Positions 32,203 to 43,958 of a stretch of 64,000 nucleotides of DNA are shown here, piece by piece (position 1 is the stretch's first letter; each line of letters begins with the position of its first letter). The notes beneath the pieces are model-generated. The model was not told the origin of the DNA and did not search any database. It worked only from the letters and a program-made list of their open reading frames with translations. The DNA comes from Passalora sequoiae (lineage: Eukaryota; Ascomycota; Dothideomycetes; Mycosphaerellales; Mycosphaerellaceae), in the NCBI GenBank assembly GCA_013248845.1, contig WSQC01000015.1, positions 682,001 to 746,000 on the forward strand. Direction: 5' to 3'. The position numbers and the translations under genes were made by a program.

Positions 32203-34201
32203 ATGCCAGTGACGTACAAGGACCAACTCCGTCGTCCCTACTTTCCAGGACACCGCTCCAGCTATCTCGAAATCATCCCTGAAGACATAAGTGAAGAAGA
32301 TCTCGAAGCGTTCGCGCGGCTCGAAGACATCGACGCACCTCAGCGACCTGCGAAAGCTGCCGAGTCTGGCGACATCATGACTGCCGAGCTTGATCAGATG
32401 GCGGCGGCCAAAGAGGAGGATCTCAAACCACCCGCTGGTGACGGTCGAGGACATGCGCGGACACCTAGCGACTCACTCAAACCCGCCGACGACTATCTTT
32501 CTGCTGGTGGCGGCTCTGCAAGCGGGCTCAGCACGCCCGGGACACCAGGTCTCACGCGATCGAACAGCTCTTCGGATGCCTACAGCAATTACGATGGCTA
32601 TGGCAGTAGTGATTTCCCTCCCGTTGATCGTCTTACTATGTTCGACATACTAGAGAATCTCGCTTTGCCGCAACGGTTGGAGAAGATGCAAGATGCGATT
32701 CATAACAACGCGGAGAAGCTCCGGCGACAACGGCAGAAACTTGCCACACGAGCATTGTCGAGTAGAAACGTGCTGGTCGATCAATGGAGAAAGCAAGTGA
32801 ACATTGCCCCGGAAGAGCGTCTGGACAAGTACCGGAGTCGGATGAAGAGATCGGTGGATCGTCTCAACAGGAGATGGAACGATGCCAAAACGGTGACGTT
32901 GATGGAGAAGGTGTCTTTCGTGACTGCATGCCTCAATATATTCATTAGTGCGTACATGATCGGCGCGTACCCGGAATACTTCCACTATTGGTATACCGGA
33001 CAATTGATGTGAGTCCGAAGATGACTGGCTCAAATTACATGACTGACAATCTGGAAGGTACTTCATGCCGTTGCGATGGTTCAAGTACCACAAGATCGGC
33101 TACCACTACTTCCTGGCCGACTTGTGCTATTTTGTCAACATGCTCTTGATACTGTCCATATGGTTCTTTCCGCAGTCGAAGCGATTGCTAATCAGCACAT
33201 ATTGTCTTGCGTTTGGAAACAATGCTGTGGCTATTGCCATGTGGAGGAATAGTCTCGTCTTCCACAGTCTGGACAAAGTACGTCAAAGCATGCATCAACG
33301 TGATTGAATGACAGCTAATATGTCGTAGACTACCACTTTGTTCATTCATATCATGCCGTGCGCCACGCTGCACGTCCTTGTGCATCTTATTCCCAAGCCG
33401 ATGCAGCTGGATAGATTTCCAGCGATACATACCATCAAGTACTCGACGACCGACGCGCCCGAACATTATGGGCTCAAAGACATGATAATTTGGGCGACTC
33501 TGCCCTATGCCATCTGGCAGCTCTCGTACCACTTCATGATCACGGTACGAAAACGCGCTAAGATTGCTGCTGGTAGGCCAACTTCATTTACATGGCTACG
33601 ACGGAGCTACCGAGGGAACTTTTTGGGCAAATTCGTGCTTGGCTTCCCGGAGGCATACCAAGAAACCGTATTTATGTGCATACAGTACTGCTACGCTTTG
33701 CTGACTATGTTACCATGCCCAATCTGGTTTTGGTATCGCTGGGCGTCGGCAAGCTTCATGCTTTTTGTCTTCTCCTACGCAAGCTGGAACGGCGCTACAT
33801 ACTACATCGACGTCTTCGGCAAGCGGATGGAGAAAGAGCTCAACGCGCTGCGTGACGAAGTTGCACGTTTATCGAAGAGTCCAGACATCAATGGTCGGGA
33901 TATGGTCAGCCCTATGGCAAGTCCTACTGGGCCTGCCGGCCAAGACGCAGGTATTAGCGCTGCTGCTCTGTCTTCAGCGCTGGATCTTGGGCCGCCCGCG
34001 GAGCAAACTTCTGAGGGCATGCACAAACGTGGCGTCTCCTCTGACGCGCTCCCTGGGCTAGCAAGCACCGCCGCCGATACAGCTCATTCTGTGGATATGG
34101 GAGTCCCACTCGCGGACACGCAACGTACACTCGATGGAGGTGTTGCGCCGACAGCGGAAGTGGACCGTACGTCAAACGTTATTGATAAGAAGGACGCGTA
34201 A
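32203..34201 (+). CDS. GPC1: Glycerophosphocholine acyltransferase 1, three exons
   Basis: Exons 32203-33008, 33058-33277 and 33329-34201 give 632 residues. Introns are 49 and 51 bp with GTGAGT and GTACGT donors. A disordered N-terminal ~150 residues is followed by FDILENLALPQRLEKMQDAI and the family's eight or so membrane spans: SFVTACLNIFISAYMIGAYP, YFMPLRWFKYHKIGYHYFLA (across splice 1), ADLCYFVNMLLILSIWFFP, FIHIMPCATLHVLVHLIP (exon 3), and KFVLGFPEAYQETVFMCIQY. This is the GPC1 family (formerly DUF2838), an ER enzyme that acylates glycerophosphocholine to lysophosphatidylcholine using acyl-CoA. The last ~130 residues are low-complexity. It was divergently paired with SMC1 before the repeat block came between them. 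Confidence 0.93.
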
Positions 34202-34590
34202 CGATATCGACGGATCGCATATAGCTACAATCATTGGAAGGAGCATAGAGCAATAGGCATGGGATGTATAGGCAGGCTGTTGCACCGGAGTCGGCGTCTG
34301 CGCAACGATGAGCTCCACCCTTGCACAGAATGGCAGATTATACCCCGGACGTAGGGCGGCGCCACCATGTGCGGCACGTTGTTTAGCATATATGACGAAA
34401 TCGTTTTCTCAAAGCTGATTTTCGATGCTCGGACTGTTGTTCTACAAAGCGCGAATGCATCATGATACAAGCCCAAGGGTATATCTCTTAGACTCCCAGA
34501 CGCCGCTCGATCATACTTCAAAAACCCCCCCAAAATGGTCCTTATCCTCATTATTGAAGCGCACTCTACGCGTTTCAGACATGCACTGCC
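34202..34590. other. Convergent 3' flanks of GPC1 and NNF1
   Basis: No gene or repeat seen. Confidence 0.6.
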
Positions 34591-35268
34591 TCATCTCAGT
34601 GTCTCGTCAGTCTCTCGATTCTCCTCCCTCAACGCGTCCAGTTGTTCTGGCACCAGAGCTGCAACACTTCCATTCAAGTCCCTCACCACACCCTCCAATC
34701 CATCCATCAACGCCTTGATATCCTTCCTTTGCCGCAGAACTTTCTCAATCAACTCGTGATTCTCCTGCGCTAGTGTATCTTGCCGTTGCTTCATCTCTTG
34801 GTCGTACTTTCCTAATGTTGGCGCCAGATGGGAGATGTACAGCTGTTTGGCGGGCAGTGTATGTGGCGGTACTGGCGGGGCGCTGTTGTTGGATTGGTCC
34901 GCTGCGCCTGCGCGCGTCTTGCGACGTTTTGCGTCCTCTATGAGTCGGTCGAGTTCATTCAAAGACGGGATTACGTTGCGCTCGGCGAGGATGGAGTCGA
35001 ACTCTTTGCGCATCGAATCGCCCAGTTTGGAGGTGAATTGTTCGTGGAGGAGCTTCACACTTCCGGGAACGGCGGCGGAGGGGGTGGGAAAGCAGGAACT
35101 GAAATTGGGGTAAGAGCAGGTTTTCAGGATGTGGTTGATTGCGTCGTTGTAGAGCTTCTGGAGGGCCGTTGCACGGGGTCCTGGTGCGGAGGGCGTTGGT
35201 GGCGGATGGGCGGGAGACGGTGAGCGTGATGCTCTCTTCTCGTCGTCCAGCTCCATGTCGGTCGCCAT
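34591..35268 (-). CDS. NNF1: Kinetochore MIND/Mis12 complex subunit Nnf1
   Basis: Single exon, 225 residues. After a short Pro/Ser-rich leader the family core starts at RATALQKLYNDAINHILKTC, followed by YPNFSSCFPT, LLHEQFTSKLGDSMRKEFD and ILAERNVIPSLNELDRLIE, matching the Nnf1 domain (about residues 32-125). The rest is coiled coil (LAPTLGKYDQEMKQRQDTLA and following). Nnf1, the PMF1 homologue, forms the four-protein Mis12/MIND complex at kinetochores that links centromeric chromatin to Ndc80. Length agrees with fungal homologues. It shares a ~1-kb upstream region with the cytochrome b561-like gene. Confidence 0.9.
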   Translation of the reverse strand: MATDMELDDEKRASRSPSPAHPPPTPSAPGPRATALQKLYNDAINHILKTCSYPNFSSCFPTPSAAVPGSVKLLHEQFTSKLGDSMRKEFDSILAERNVIPSLNELDRLIEDAKRRKTRAGAADQSNNSAPPVPPHTLPAKQLYISHLAPTLGKYDQEMKQRQDTLAQENHELIEKVLRQRKDIKALMDGLEGVVRDLNGSVAALVPEQLDALREENRETDETLR

Positions 35269-36286
35269 CGGGCTCTAATGCCGACTTCCTGCAGCAGCAG
35301 TATCAAGTTTGTATATGGAGACGCAAGTCGCGTCAGTTGCGATCGGAGCTCAGTGGGGCTGCATTACTGTAAGCATGAACGGCTCGTGTGACTTTCGCGT
35401 TAGCAGCCATCGGGCTCTCCCGCATCCGAAGGCGATGGCGGATTTACTCGAGGATATGGTTGTTTGTGTCTGCATCAAGGCACTTTGGATAGACTGTTAT
35501 TGACTCCCGGCATGTATCGCACGATATGGCCACGTGAACGAGGTTGCTCTCGAGGAGCGGCACCGTCAATGATGTCTCGGTATCTGATCGTTCTAGCAGA
35601 TTTAGCCGAAAGCTCGGATCCCGGAGAATAATACATGTAATTGGGGAGACACAGTGTTCTAAGGTGAAGCTGGAATGCAAACTTGCCCCTTCGCCTCTGC
35701 GACTGAACGTCAGCATTGAATCAGCTGCTGTACATGTATGGTCGTGCCAAGCATGTTTTGAAGCACAAATCCCGTAATTCGAGGTTCTGCGATGGCAAGG
35801 ATGATGTTAGCAGGCTCGGGACCTGTTGACCTGGGAACGGGATCTGAGCCCAAAGCTCCACTCCACTGATGTGTGCCAACAGCCACCCGACATACGAGCC
35901 CCGGAGCTATGTACATGTAAACTAGCCTCGAAGCATCATCGACACCAGAGCGCATTCGCACAGAGACCACAGAATCATACTCACTTCCTATCGAACGGAG
36001 CTGTCCATCAACTACCCAGCTGGCCATATAGCCCACACAACGATAGTTTCCACGAGTCCTCCAAGCATATCTAACACCCCACCGCACTCGACATCGACCG
36101 TCTACGTATCAATGAGCTGTGCTGGCAGGATTGAGACAGGGACGTAACAAGAGACGGATAATGATCATGATGGCCTGACGATACCGACGTTCATCAAGTT
36201 GAGGCGCCAGGTGCGCCGCTTTCGCTGCTGATCGGACACCAGCTAGCTGGACGTTGACGCCGTAGCAGGCGCACAAAGTCGCCAAC
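35269..36286. promoter_or_regulatory. Divergent upstream region with three TACATGTA palindromes
   Basis: About 1 kb between the start codons of NNF1 and the cytochrome b561-like gene. TACATGTA occurs at 35,632, 35,731 and 35,912. No coding frame is convincing. Confidence 0.5.
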
Positions 36287-39235
36287 ATGTCCAACTCCGA
36301 CAACTTATCGCCTGCCGGCTCCAGCACATACGACAGTAGTACCATGTATGTTGGCGATGGCACCTGGGACTCGACCCGGAACTCATTCCTGCTACCCAAC
36401 CTTCAAGGTCTCAATTTTGCGACAATGCAGTATAACGGCATGGGCAATCGTTTCCGAGGTCTGGCTCAATACCATGTACTGATCACCGGGCACGCAGTCA
36501 TAGCGGCAATTACCTTCGCAGCTATTGTGCCAGCCGCCATCTTCATCGCACGTTTTGGCTTCTTCCGCGCTGAGGGCAGGCTGGCATTCAAGCTGCACGT
36601 ATACCTGCAGATCTTGACTGTATTTCTGGCGACTGTGGTGTTGGTGCTGGGTTGGTTCGCTGTAGGCCCTGAAAGAAGCTTGTCAAACCCGCATCATGGC
36701 ATCGGCGTGGCCATCTACGTGTGCATACTTGTGCAGTTCTTATATGGCTGGTGGTTCGCGAAGAGAGAAAGAAAGAGGACGACACCGCATCCGACCATAC
36801 CACTGCGAGTGCACGTCCACAGGCTGTTCGGCAGAGCTATCGCGCTGCTTGCATTCATCCAGCTTGCCCTTGGGCTAACACTATATGGGTCGCCAAAAGT
36901 ACTTTTCATTCTGTATGCTATTTGGGGTGCCCTACTGCTATTCTTGTATCTGGCCCTTGAATATCGAAACAAGCCCCGAATCGGAGCTGGTGGTCCACAT
37001 GCAACTTCTGAATACTACTCGGAATACTCAGAAAGCTATGTCACTGGTGACCCCTCACGTGTGACGTACGATCGACGAAGACGAGAAGACAGCAGAGATA
37101 GTAGGCGAGAATCGCACTGGGGAAGGAAGGCCCTGGCCGGTGCAGGACTCATTGGCGCGTACAAATGGTGGGAGGACAGGCGCGACAGGAGGCGAGAAGA
37201 TAGAGAGAAACGTTACGAGGAGAGTGAGATCAGTCATTACCCACCCGACACACCAGGACGTCAAGGGCGACCACCGTCTTCAATGGGTCGACCGCCCCCA
37301 GGGCCCGATTATGGTCCCCCCAGACCTGAGTATGGGCCTCCAGGTCGTCCGGGGCCTTCTGGACCTCCGAGCGGGATCCCTCCGCCAGCTACATATGCTG
37401 GGGCAAGGCCCCCCAGTCGTGGTAGTCGGCGACCTCGCAGGCACAACGAGACCGTCTTGTCCCCAGACAGCTGGGAGCACGACGTTGAGATGGATGAGAA
37501 GTATGGTGATCGGCCGCCACGTCGGTCAGGAACTTGGCGCGATCGAATACTTGGTGCTGGTGCTGGCATTGCAGCATTTGAAGGCGTGAAGCGCATGTTC
37601 GGTAGCAGAAAGAAGCTTAACGATGGCTACATTGACTCTGAACTGAGCTATCGACTAGGTGATCAAAGTATGGTCAGTCAGACGGACGTTTCTAGGGTGC
37701 AAGCTGGTCAAGCACCGTTCTCTCCAAGCGATCCGAGAAACAACCGCCCCGGTCAAATAGATCCTGAGACGCCCTCGAGGCCGCCCGTGGGACGGAGACC
37801 GACTGGAATCCCGGCAAGGAGACCAAGCGTAAGCTCAATGTCATATGACGACGACGCGAGCTACGCACCTCCACCAAGGCGGGACGCCGACAACTCTCAT
37901 ACCTTGAGGAATAGTATTGCAACCTTGGGCGTGGCGGCAGGCTTTCGCGAATGGAACAAGCGACGAAAGGGGCGAAGTGAGCAGCAAAGACTTGACCGCA
38001 TCCGGCAGCAGGAGTTGGACGAAGAGGAGAAATTCAACCGCCGCAACTCCGACCGATATCCGAGACCTCAAGACGCAAGTGGACGAAGAGCTAGCAATTC
38101 AGATACACTCCTGACAGGAGTGACCGGCCAAGATCCTGCACTAGGGAGCAATCCTGAGCTCTCGAGACACACCTTCCGACCAGACACATCGCACCCTCCT
38201 CTCCCTGCTGCGGCCGGCACGATACCCTCTGGAAGCGGTGCTCAACCAAACACTGCGGGACTAAACATCGTTCAGAACGTCACTCAACATCAGCAGCAGC
38301 AAGTGCCTTACAATCTGCCACCGCCTCCACCTGGTCCGCCGCCAAATGCGACTCGAGCTGCAGAACACCATGCTCCAGACTTTGGCTCGGCCCAAATGCC
38401 GCAGGGTGCTGTAAATCCTGACCCTTCGAGATTAGTCTCGGAGCATGCTACGCACTACTCGTCGAACCAGTTGTACCAGGACGGCACTTCCGCTGCCGCG
38501 ATAGAAGCTGCAGCAGCAGCTGCGGCTAATGCTGCGGCCGTAGGTGCACCGAGCCAGCGGACACAGTCTCACTCACCTTCAAGGAGGAGAGGCTCGCGGT
38601 CTAGACTTCATCGTCGCAACAGTAGTGCTGCTGCATCAGGATCGCGCGTTGACACTGGCGGTAGTGGCGGTGTAGGATCTGCAAGCAATCCGCCGGTCAG
38701 CGTGAAGGTGAACGTGCATCCAGACGGTCGCCATGTCACCTTGCGAAGGCTGAACCAGGAGGAAGCGGCTGCTGAGAGAGCGGCACGGCGCAGAGAACGA
38801 CGCTCACGGAGAGCCTCTAGCTTCAGCTCTGGTGGCGAGGAGCCATCGCACTACCGGCGCGATGTCGGCATGAGACCTTCGAGCCAGCAGCCTATCACGA
38901 ATGTTCCGGTCCCTCCAGCCATGTCAAGCTCACTAGGAGGAAGTCATCGACCCCCGTCCGAACTCAACCTGCCACCCACACCACCAACAGGACGTGCACC
39001 AGCAGGACGTGTACCACTGGCATCACAATCTCCTCAAGGCCAAATTTCGAGCCCCCCGCCTGCAGCTGGACCAGCGGGCAGTGGAGCCGTCGGTAGTCCG
39101 GGTAATGTGCTACAGTCTGATATGGGGACTGGAACGGACGTTAGTGCTTTCGACAACAATCGCAGAAGGAGGCGAGCAGAACGAGCACGGAGAGCGGAAG
39201 CTGCAAGAGCAACGAATCGTGTAGAGTTTGAATGA
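36287..39235 (+). CDS. Cytochrome b561-like membrane protein with long disordered tail
   Basis: Single exon, 982 residues. Residues 60-225 form five or six membrane spans with the His spacing of cytochrome b561 cores: His69 in GLAQYHVLITGHAVIAA, His104 in FKLHVYLQILT, His137 in NPHHGIGVAIYV and His178 in RVHVHRLFGRA. These should bind two haems and carry electrons across a membrane. No DOMON or ferric-reductase FAD domain is attached. The remaining ~750 residues are Arg-, Ser- and Pro-rich and probably cytoplasmic, with a short GRKALAGAGLIGAYKWWEDR segment and a similar RILGAGAGIAAFEGVKRMFG segment, a repeated Gly/Ala patch. Fungal proteins of this build are common and uncharacterised, so the physiological partner is unknown. 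Confidence 0.85.
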   Translation: MSNSDNLSPAGSSTYDSSTMYVGDGTWDSTRNSFLLPNLQGLNFATMQYNGMGNRFRGLAQYHVLITGHAVIAAITFAAIVPAAIFIARFGFFRAEGRLAFKLHVYLQILTVFLATVVLVLGWFAVGPERSLSNPHHGIGVAIYVCILVQFLYGWWFAKRERKRTTPHPTIPLRVHVHRLFGRAIALLAFIQLALGLTLYGSPKVLFILYAIWGALLLFLYLALEYRNKPRIGAGGPHATSEYYSEYSESYVTGDPSRVTYDRRRREDSRDSRRESHWGRKALAGAGLIGAYKWWEDRRDRRREDREKRYEESEISHYPPDTPGRQGRPPSSMGRPPPGPDYGPPRPEYGPPGRPGPSGPPSGIPPPATYAGARPPSRGSRRPRRHNETVLSPDSWEHDVEMDEKYGDRPPRRSGTWRDRILGAGAGIAAFEGVKRMFGSRKKLNDGYIDSELSYRLGDQSMVSQTDVSRVQAGQAPFSPSDPRNNRPGQIDPETPSRPPVGRRPTGIPARRPSVSSMSYDDDASYAPPPRRDADNSHTLRNSIATLGVAAGFREWNKRRKGRSEQQRLDRIRQQELDEEEKFNRRNSDRYPRPQDASGRRASNSDTLLTGVTGQDPALGSNPELSRHTFRPDTSHPPLPAAAGTIPSGSGAQPNTAGLNIVQNVTQHQQQQVPYNLPPPPPGPPPNATRAAEHHAPDFGSAQMPQGAVNPDPSRLVSEHATHYSSNQLYQDGTSAAAIEAAAAAAANAAAVGAPSQRTQSHSPSRRRGSRSRLHRRNSSAAASGSRVDTGGSGGVGSASNPPVSVKVNVHPDGRHVTLRRLNQEEAAAERAARRRERRSRRASSFSSGGEEPSHYRRDVGMRPSSQQPITNVPVPPAMSSSLGGSHRPPSELNLPPTPPTGRAPAGRVPLASQSPQGQISSPPPAAGPAGSGAVGSPGNVLQSDMGTGTDVSAFDNNRRRRRAERARRAEAARATNRVEFE

Positions 39236-39620
39236 CGAAAACGTTAACGGCTTACGAGAAAAGGCATTGATGGCATTTTGAATGAGGATGCATTAGCGAA
39301 AGGGCGTTTGGCGTTGTTACTTTGCCGTCTCGCTTTAGCGCAGGTCATTGATTGCGGAGACTAGACAAGTGAATGCCCGGTAGTACTGTGATCACATGCA
39401 TGTATGGAAACAGTGGTCGAAATGATCATCAGCCGTTCTACGTCGTGCGTCGTTTCCCATAGTTATTTACATCATCGGCATCGATTTGTTTGAGCACGGA
39501 CAATTATCGGTCGGGTAAAGCCGCTGACTCGGAAGTTGAACCTCAAAGCTCCCTCTTGAGTTGAGCAGCACCTGCACGCAACGAAAGGCATTGAGCACAT
39601 TACACACCTCCAGCACAGCC
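39236..39620. promoter_or_regulatory. ATP16 upstream region
   Basis: 385 bp between the tandem genes; holds the 3' UTR of the b561-like gene and the ATP16 promoter. Nothing else seen. Confidence 0.5.
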
Positions 39621-40538
39621 ATGAACTCCTTCCGTTTCGCCAGAAGCGCTCTCAAAGCCCGTCCGACCGCCTTCAGGACCGCGCAGCCTTTGTTGAAACG
39701 CACCTATGCCGATGTAGCGCCCGACAAGATTCAATTGACGCTGGCTCTTCCACACCAGGTATGTTATGGCAGCTGCGGCAGATAGACGGGATGGTGTGAA
39801 AAGACAGGTACCAAGCTACAATGAAAAGACTGCGCGAAAGTGAAGACGAGAACAAGGATTGTGATGCTGACAGATCCACGCAGGCCATCTACAAGTCGCA
39901 AGATGTGTACGTCCAACCTCCACGGAGCGGAGGCCGAGAGCGCAGGAGCGCGAACGCAACACCCATATCAAAGCTTCCCTGGTACTGACTCTGTGGTGTA
40001 GCGTGCAAGTCAACATTCCCGCCGAGTCCGGAGAGATGGGTGTCCTCGCCAACCACGTTCCATCGATCGAGCAGCTCAAGCCAGGACTTGTGGAGGTCAT
40101 TGAAGAAAGCGGTGGCAGCAAGCAATTTTTCCGTACGTCATGCACGCATGACAGCTAGGACAAGAGATGAGAGATCGCACAGTGGCTAATGTGGTACACA
40201 TCATAGTGTCAGGCGGCTTCGCAACTGTCCAGCCAAACTCTGTTCTGAGCATCAATGCCGTTGAGGGATACCCGCTCGAGGATTTCAGCGCAGACGTGAG
40301 TTAGCGGAGAGCTATGTTGTGGGTGCTGAGACGAGTACTGACACGAAGCATAGGCTGTGAGAAACCAGATCGCAGAGGCACAGAAGATTGCCAGTGGTGG
40401 CGGTAGCGAGCAAGACGTGGCCGAGGCCAAGATTGAGCTCGAGGTGCGCAAGATTTCACATGTGCTGCTGTCGTTGCACAAATCCGAATGCTAACATATG
40501 TACAGGTACTGGAGAGCTTGCAAGCCAATCTCAAGTAG
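39621..40538 (+). CDS. ATP16: Mitochondrial ATP synthase F1 subunit delta, six exons
   Basis: Exons 39621-39758, 39884-39906, 40002-40132, 40207-40295, 40354-40443 and 40506-40538 total 504 bases, 167 residues. Donors are GTATGT, GTACGT, GTACGT, GTGAGT and GTGCGC; acceptors end CAG or TAG. The second exon has only 23 bases. The joined protein starts with an Arg/Ala-rich mitochondrial presequence (MNSFRFARSALKARPTAFRT), then KIQLTLALPHQAIYKSQDV, PAESGEMGVLANHVPSIEQL and LSGGFATVQPNSVLSINAVE, the beta-sandwich of the delta/epsilon family, and a helical hairpin (AVRNQIAEAQKIASGGG to LESLQANLK). It sits in the central stalk of F1 and couples proton flow to ATP synthesis. No single open frame reveals this gene; only the splicing does. 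Confidence 0.95.
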
Positions 40539-40969
40539 AAAAGTTGCTGCATGTATATACTGTATACCAAGACTCGAACGTCCTTGCGAGTACTCCAAAG
40601 GAGGCAGTAGCGACGAAATAGACCCAGCAAGTGCATCTTGAGAGGAACCGCGCAACTTTCGACCCATCCATCTCTCTTGCCATGACTGATGTAGCTGGCG
40701 CAATTCCGCTCCTTGTCTCCAAAGGTACATGTATCTTTCACATTCAAGTTCTGCTTAGCGGATCGACATCCTAAGCATTATCTTTGCTCTCACATTCATC
40801 CGTTTCAGCAGAGCCAATGTGTATTCCTGACCATGGCGCCGAAGCTTCACAGGAAGTACTCGCTACCGGGAATGCCGAACGGTGCGCGCGACGTGACATT
40901 TCATTGCTTTCGTGTGGTCTTCCGATTCTGGTGAGGACATGCGATTGTCTCCCGCTGACAACATCGCAG
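40539..40969. other. Region between ATP16 and the repeat-protein gene
   Basis: Probably ATP16 3' UTR and the promoter, and perhaps a first exon of the next gene: an ATG in good context lies at 40,833 (MAPKLHRKYSLPGMPNG). I could not find a splice that joins it in frame. TACATGTA at 40,726. Confidence 0.4.
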
Positions 40970-43958
40970 ACGAACCTGCACCCGGCATGCGAAGCGCAGA
41001 CAAATTTTTAAAGGTCAATTTTGGCAAAGCAACTATTATCAGAGTTTTGGCATCGATGGCACTGTCGAACAGTCGACAGAGCAAGAAGTCCCCTCGAAGA
41101 AGCCGGCAGCCTCACTCTCTGTAGCTGAGCGCATTCGTAGTTTTGAGCGAAAGGGCACGATCAGTCTACTGCCCAGGCCAGTGAAGAGGCACCGCCATTC
41201 CAAAGCAGTCTACGACGAGGATGCTGAAGCAGATTTGCCAGAACGCGAGAAAGAAAGTCTGCCCATCGTCTTCCCGCTGCATGTAAGAAAGTTCCAGAGA
41301 CGGGATCGCAACGCTGCTGCAGTGATACCCAAGCCTGACACACCACTGCATCGATCCGAACCTGATGAAGAACTACCCATACATGGTCCAACTCCGCAAC
41401 GTAAGATCCCGACATTGAAGAGTCCTTCGAGCTCGTGGCCGGCCAACGAGGCATCGGTGGACGCAGCGAGTGCTGCCGGACCACAGCGTGGCGACGAGCC
41501 ACCAAGCGGGAACGAAATCATTTCACACATGCCACAAGAAGAAGAAATGCTGATCAAAATTCCCCGGCGACCGTCGAGAGTTGCGCCATCGAGCGGGACC
41601 AAAAGTACTCTACACGGGCTACAAAAAGAGGAGCTGCCGATCAACCTTCCTCAGCAACAGTCGAGGGTTGAGTCAACAGATAGCAAGAACATCAGCTCAA
41701 GCAAGGCACGAAAGCCGGAGCAGTCGGCTGTTAAGAATCCAAAGCAGGACAGCCATGCTGCGATTCCCACGTCACGTGTCAACCCGTTTGCACACTTCCA
41801 CGGAACCAGAAGCTTTTGCGTACGACATGGCAGGAAGTCTGACAAGGGCACATTCAAAGGAGCTACATCGACAAAGGATATGTTCGAAAGGACACGAGGT
41901 GGTATGTTGATTCCTGTTGGGCTACCGGCCCGTCGGCAAGTCGAGGCCACGAGTCCCTGGGTCTTCTCTGGCAGTTGCAGCAAGCTGACGTGCTTCACAG
42001 ACGATAGCAAGTCTGATGCTGATGCGTGTCCGGATTGTGTTGCGGAGCTTGCTATCAAGCGAAGGGAATTGGTTGCGAATGGGGATTTTGGTCGGGAGCC
42101 ATTGGCGGGGTACGAGTTTCGCGCTGAAGATGTGGCAACTACGACTGGTCGGGATAAGGTCGAGTCTGTGGGGAAAGAGCAGGAGGAGGGTCTAGCTGTC
42201 GCTGTCAAGGAGCACGACGATGGGTCTAAAGTTGAAACCGTCAAGAAGGACGACGACGAGTCTGCCGCCCACATCGTCAAGAAGGACGAAGACGAATCTG
42301 TAGCCCAAACCGTCAAGAACGAAGACCACGAGAAGGGTTCAGCTGTCGCTGTCAAGGAGAAAGACGACGGGGCTGCGACTCAGACAGTCAGGACAACCGT
42401 CAAAAAGGATGACGACGAGCCTGGAGTCCAAATACTCAAGAACGGGAACCACGCGAATGGCTTAGCAGTTGCTTTCAAGGAAAACGACGGCGAGTCTACG
42501 CTTCAGATCGTCAAGAATGACGACGGTGAGGCTGCGGTTCAGATTGCCAAGGACAAAGCTCACGAGCAGCATTCAGCTGTCGCTGTCAAGGAGAGCGACG
42601 ATGAGTATTCGCTTCAGTCCGTCAAGAAGGACAGCCGTGAGCCAGCAGTCCCACTCGTCGAGAACCAAGACTACGAGAAGGGTTTAGCTGTCACAATCAA
42701 GGACAATGATGACGAGGCCGCGATTCAGTCCGTCAAGAAAAACGAAGGTGAGCCTACAGCTCAAATAGTCAAGAACGAAGACCATGAGGAGGGTTTAGCT
42801 GTTGCTAGTAAGGAGAATGACGATGATTCTACAATTCGAGCCGTCCAGAAGGGTGACGCTAAGCCTGACGACGCGGAGCCTGCGGCTCAAAATATCGACA
42901 ACCAAAACCACGATGAGGAGGGTTTAGCTGTCGCTACCAAGGAGGATGACGATAATTCCACGGTTCAGACCGTCAAGAAGTACCCAGGTGAGCATGCAGC
43001 TCGAATTGTCAAGAACACAGACCAAGAGCCTCGGATTCAGACAGTCAAGAACGACGACGGCAAGCCACCTTCAGCGGACGACCCTGCAACAACTGCAGTA
43101 GAGATGCAGTCCTTTTCCGAGAAGGAGGCGACGCCTATTTCCTTTCAAGCACCACCCGATTCGCCAAGTAGCCTTGCCGATCCTAAACGCAACATGTCTT
43201 GGGCGTCAACCGACGTGGAGCCTGCTACTTCTCTGGGTGGTTCGATCGGACAGCCTTCGTCGCGACCGAGCTCTGTAGTCAGTGTGCTAAGCGACGAAGG
43301 CTCGATCGCTGAGAACAACGTCGCCCCTGTGCAGCAGCAGAAGGCGGTCCACTTCAGAGCTCTTTCCGGACGCAGGGATGAAACCAGTGACCAAGAGCAC
43401 GAGGAAGATATAATCGTGGAGCGTGATCTCGGTGAAGGGCTAGACGCTATGATCTTGGAAAGAGGTGGCCGACTGGAAAGAGTAGTCGTCAACACGAGGC
43501 AGGGCTACCCAACACCCGCAATGATGTCCAAGCTGGCCTCCGAACTAGCGCAGGTGTCGAACGCGCTGAGTTCTGCTAATGCCGAACGTCGCCGCCTAGC
43601 ACAGAAAGTAGATGGCAGTCTCGATACCACGGACTCGAACGAGGAACAACAGGAGACGCCAACGAACGACGACCACGCACCGAGCCTAGAATACAGGACA
43701 CAACCCTCTGCTATCAAATCTCCGGAATTACCTTCCCAAATCCTGCGTACCAGAGATGTACTATCGCCTGCACCCTCACCTCCACCCTCTCCTCCTGGGC
43801 AATATACAGCAGGAGCGCAAATCCGACAGCATGTCATGCGCATGGAGCAGCCTACGGCGGTGCAGGAAGCGGCTGCTGTCGAGAGAAAGATGAGACGGCA
43901 GAAGACCCTGGCAGCCGAAGCGAAACGCGTGCTGAATGGAGGAGAGACCCCTAAGTGA
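40970..43958 (+). CDS. Large acidic/basic repeat protein, function unknown
   Basis: The frame is open from 40,959 to the stop at 43,956 (about 1,000 codons). Coding-like sequence (SLSVAERIRSFERKGTISLL) begins before any in-frame ATG, so the start is probably on an upstream exon that I could not place. Residues RSFCVRHGRKSDKGT and a CPDC pair (SCSKLTCFTDD...ACPDCVAEL) form a possible small conserved patch. From about 42,180 to 43,070 a unit of about 33 residues recurs roughly nine times, built on VKExDDGxxVQTVKKDDxEPAxQIVKN followed by EDHEKGLAVA. The C-terminal ~250 residues contain AMILERGGRLERVVVNTRQG and a helical ELAQVSNALSSANAERRRLA stretch, then Pro-rich and Arg-rich ends. Probably cytoplasmic or nuclear and mostly disordered. 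No known family recognised. Confidence 0.7.
42180..43070 (+). repeat. Coding tandem repeat of about 99 bp
   Basis: Nine or so diverged copies, all multiples of three in length. They alternate GTTTAGCTGTCGCT-like, GACGATGAG-like and CCGTCAAGAAGGACGAC-like segments. Length variation between strains is likely. Confidence 0.7.

Noticed and set aside
34828..35223. Plus-strand ORFs opposite NNF1
   Set aside because: Shadows of NNF1; the minus strand carries the recognised domain.
40833..40934. MAPKLHRKYS... as first exon of the repeat-protein gene
   Set aside because: The candidate 39-bp intron would create a TGA at the join; no other in-frame splice found.
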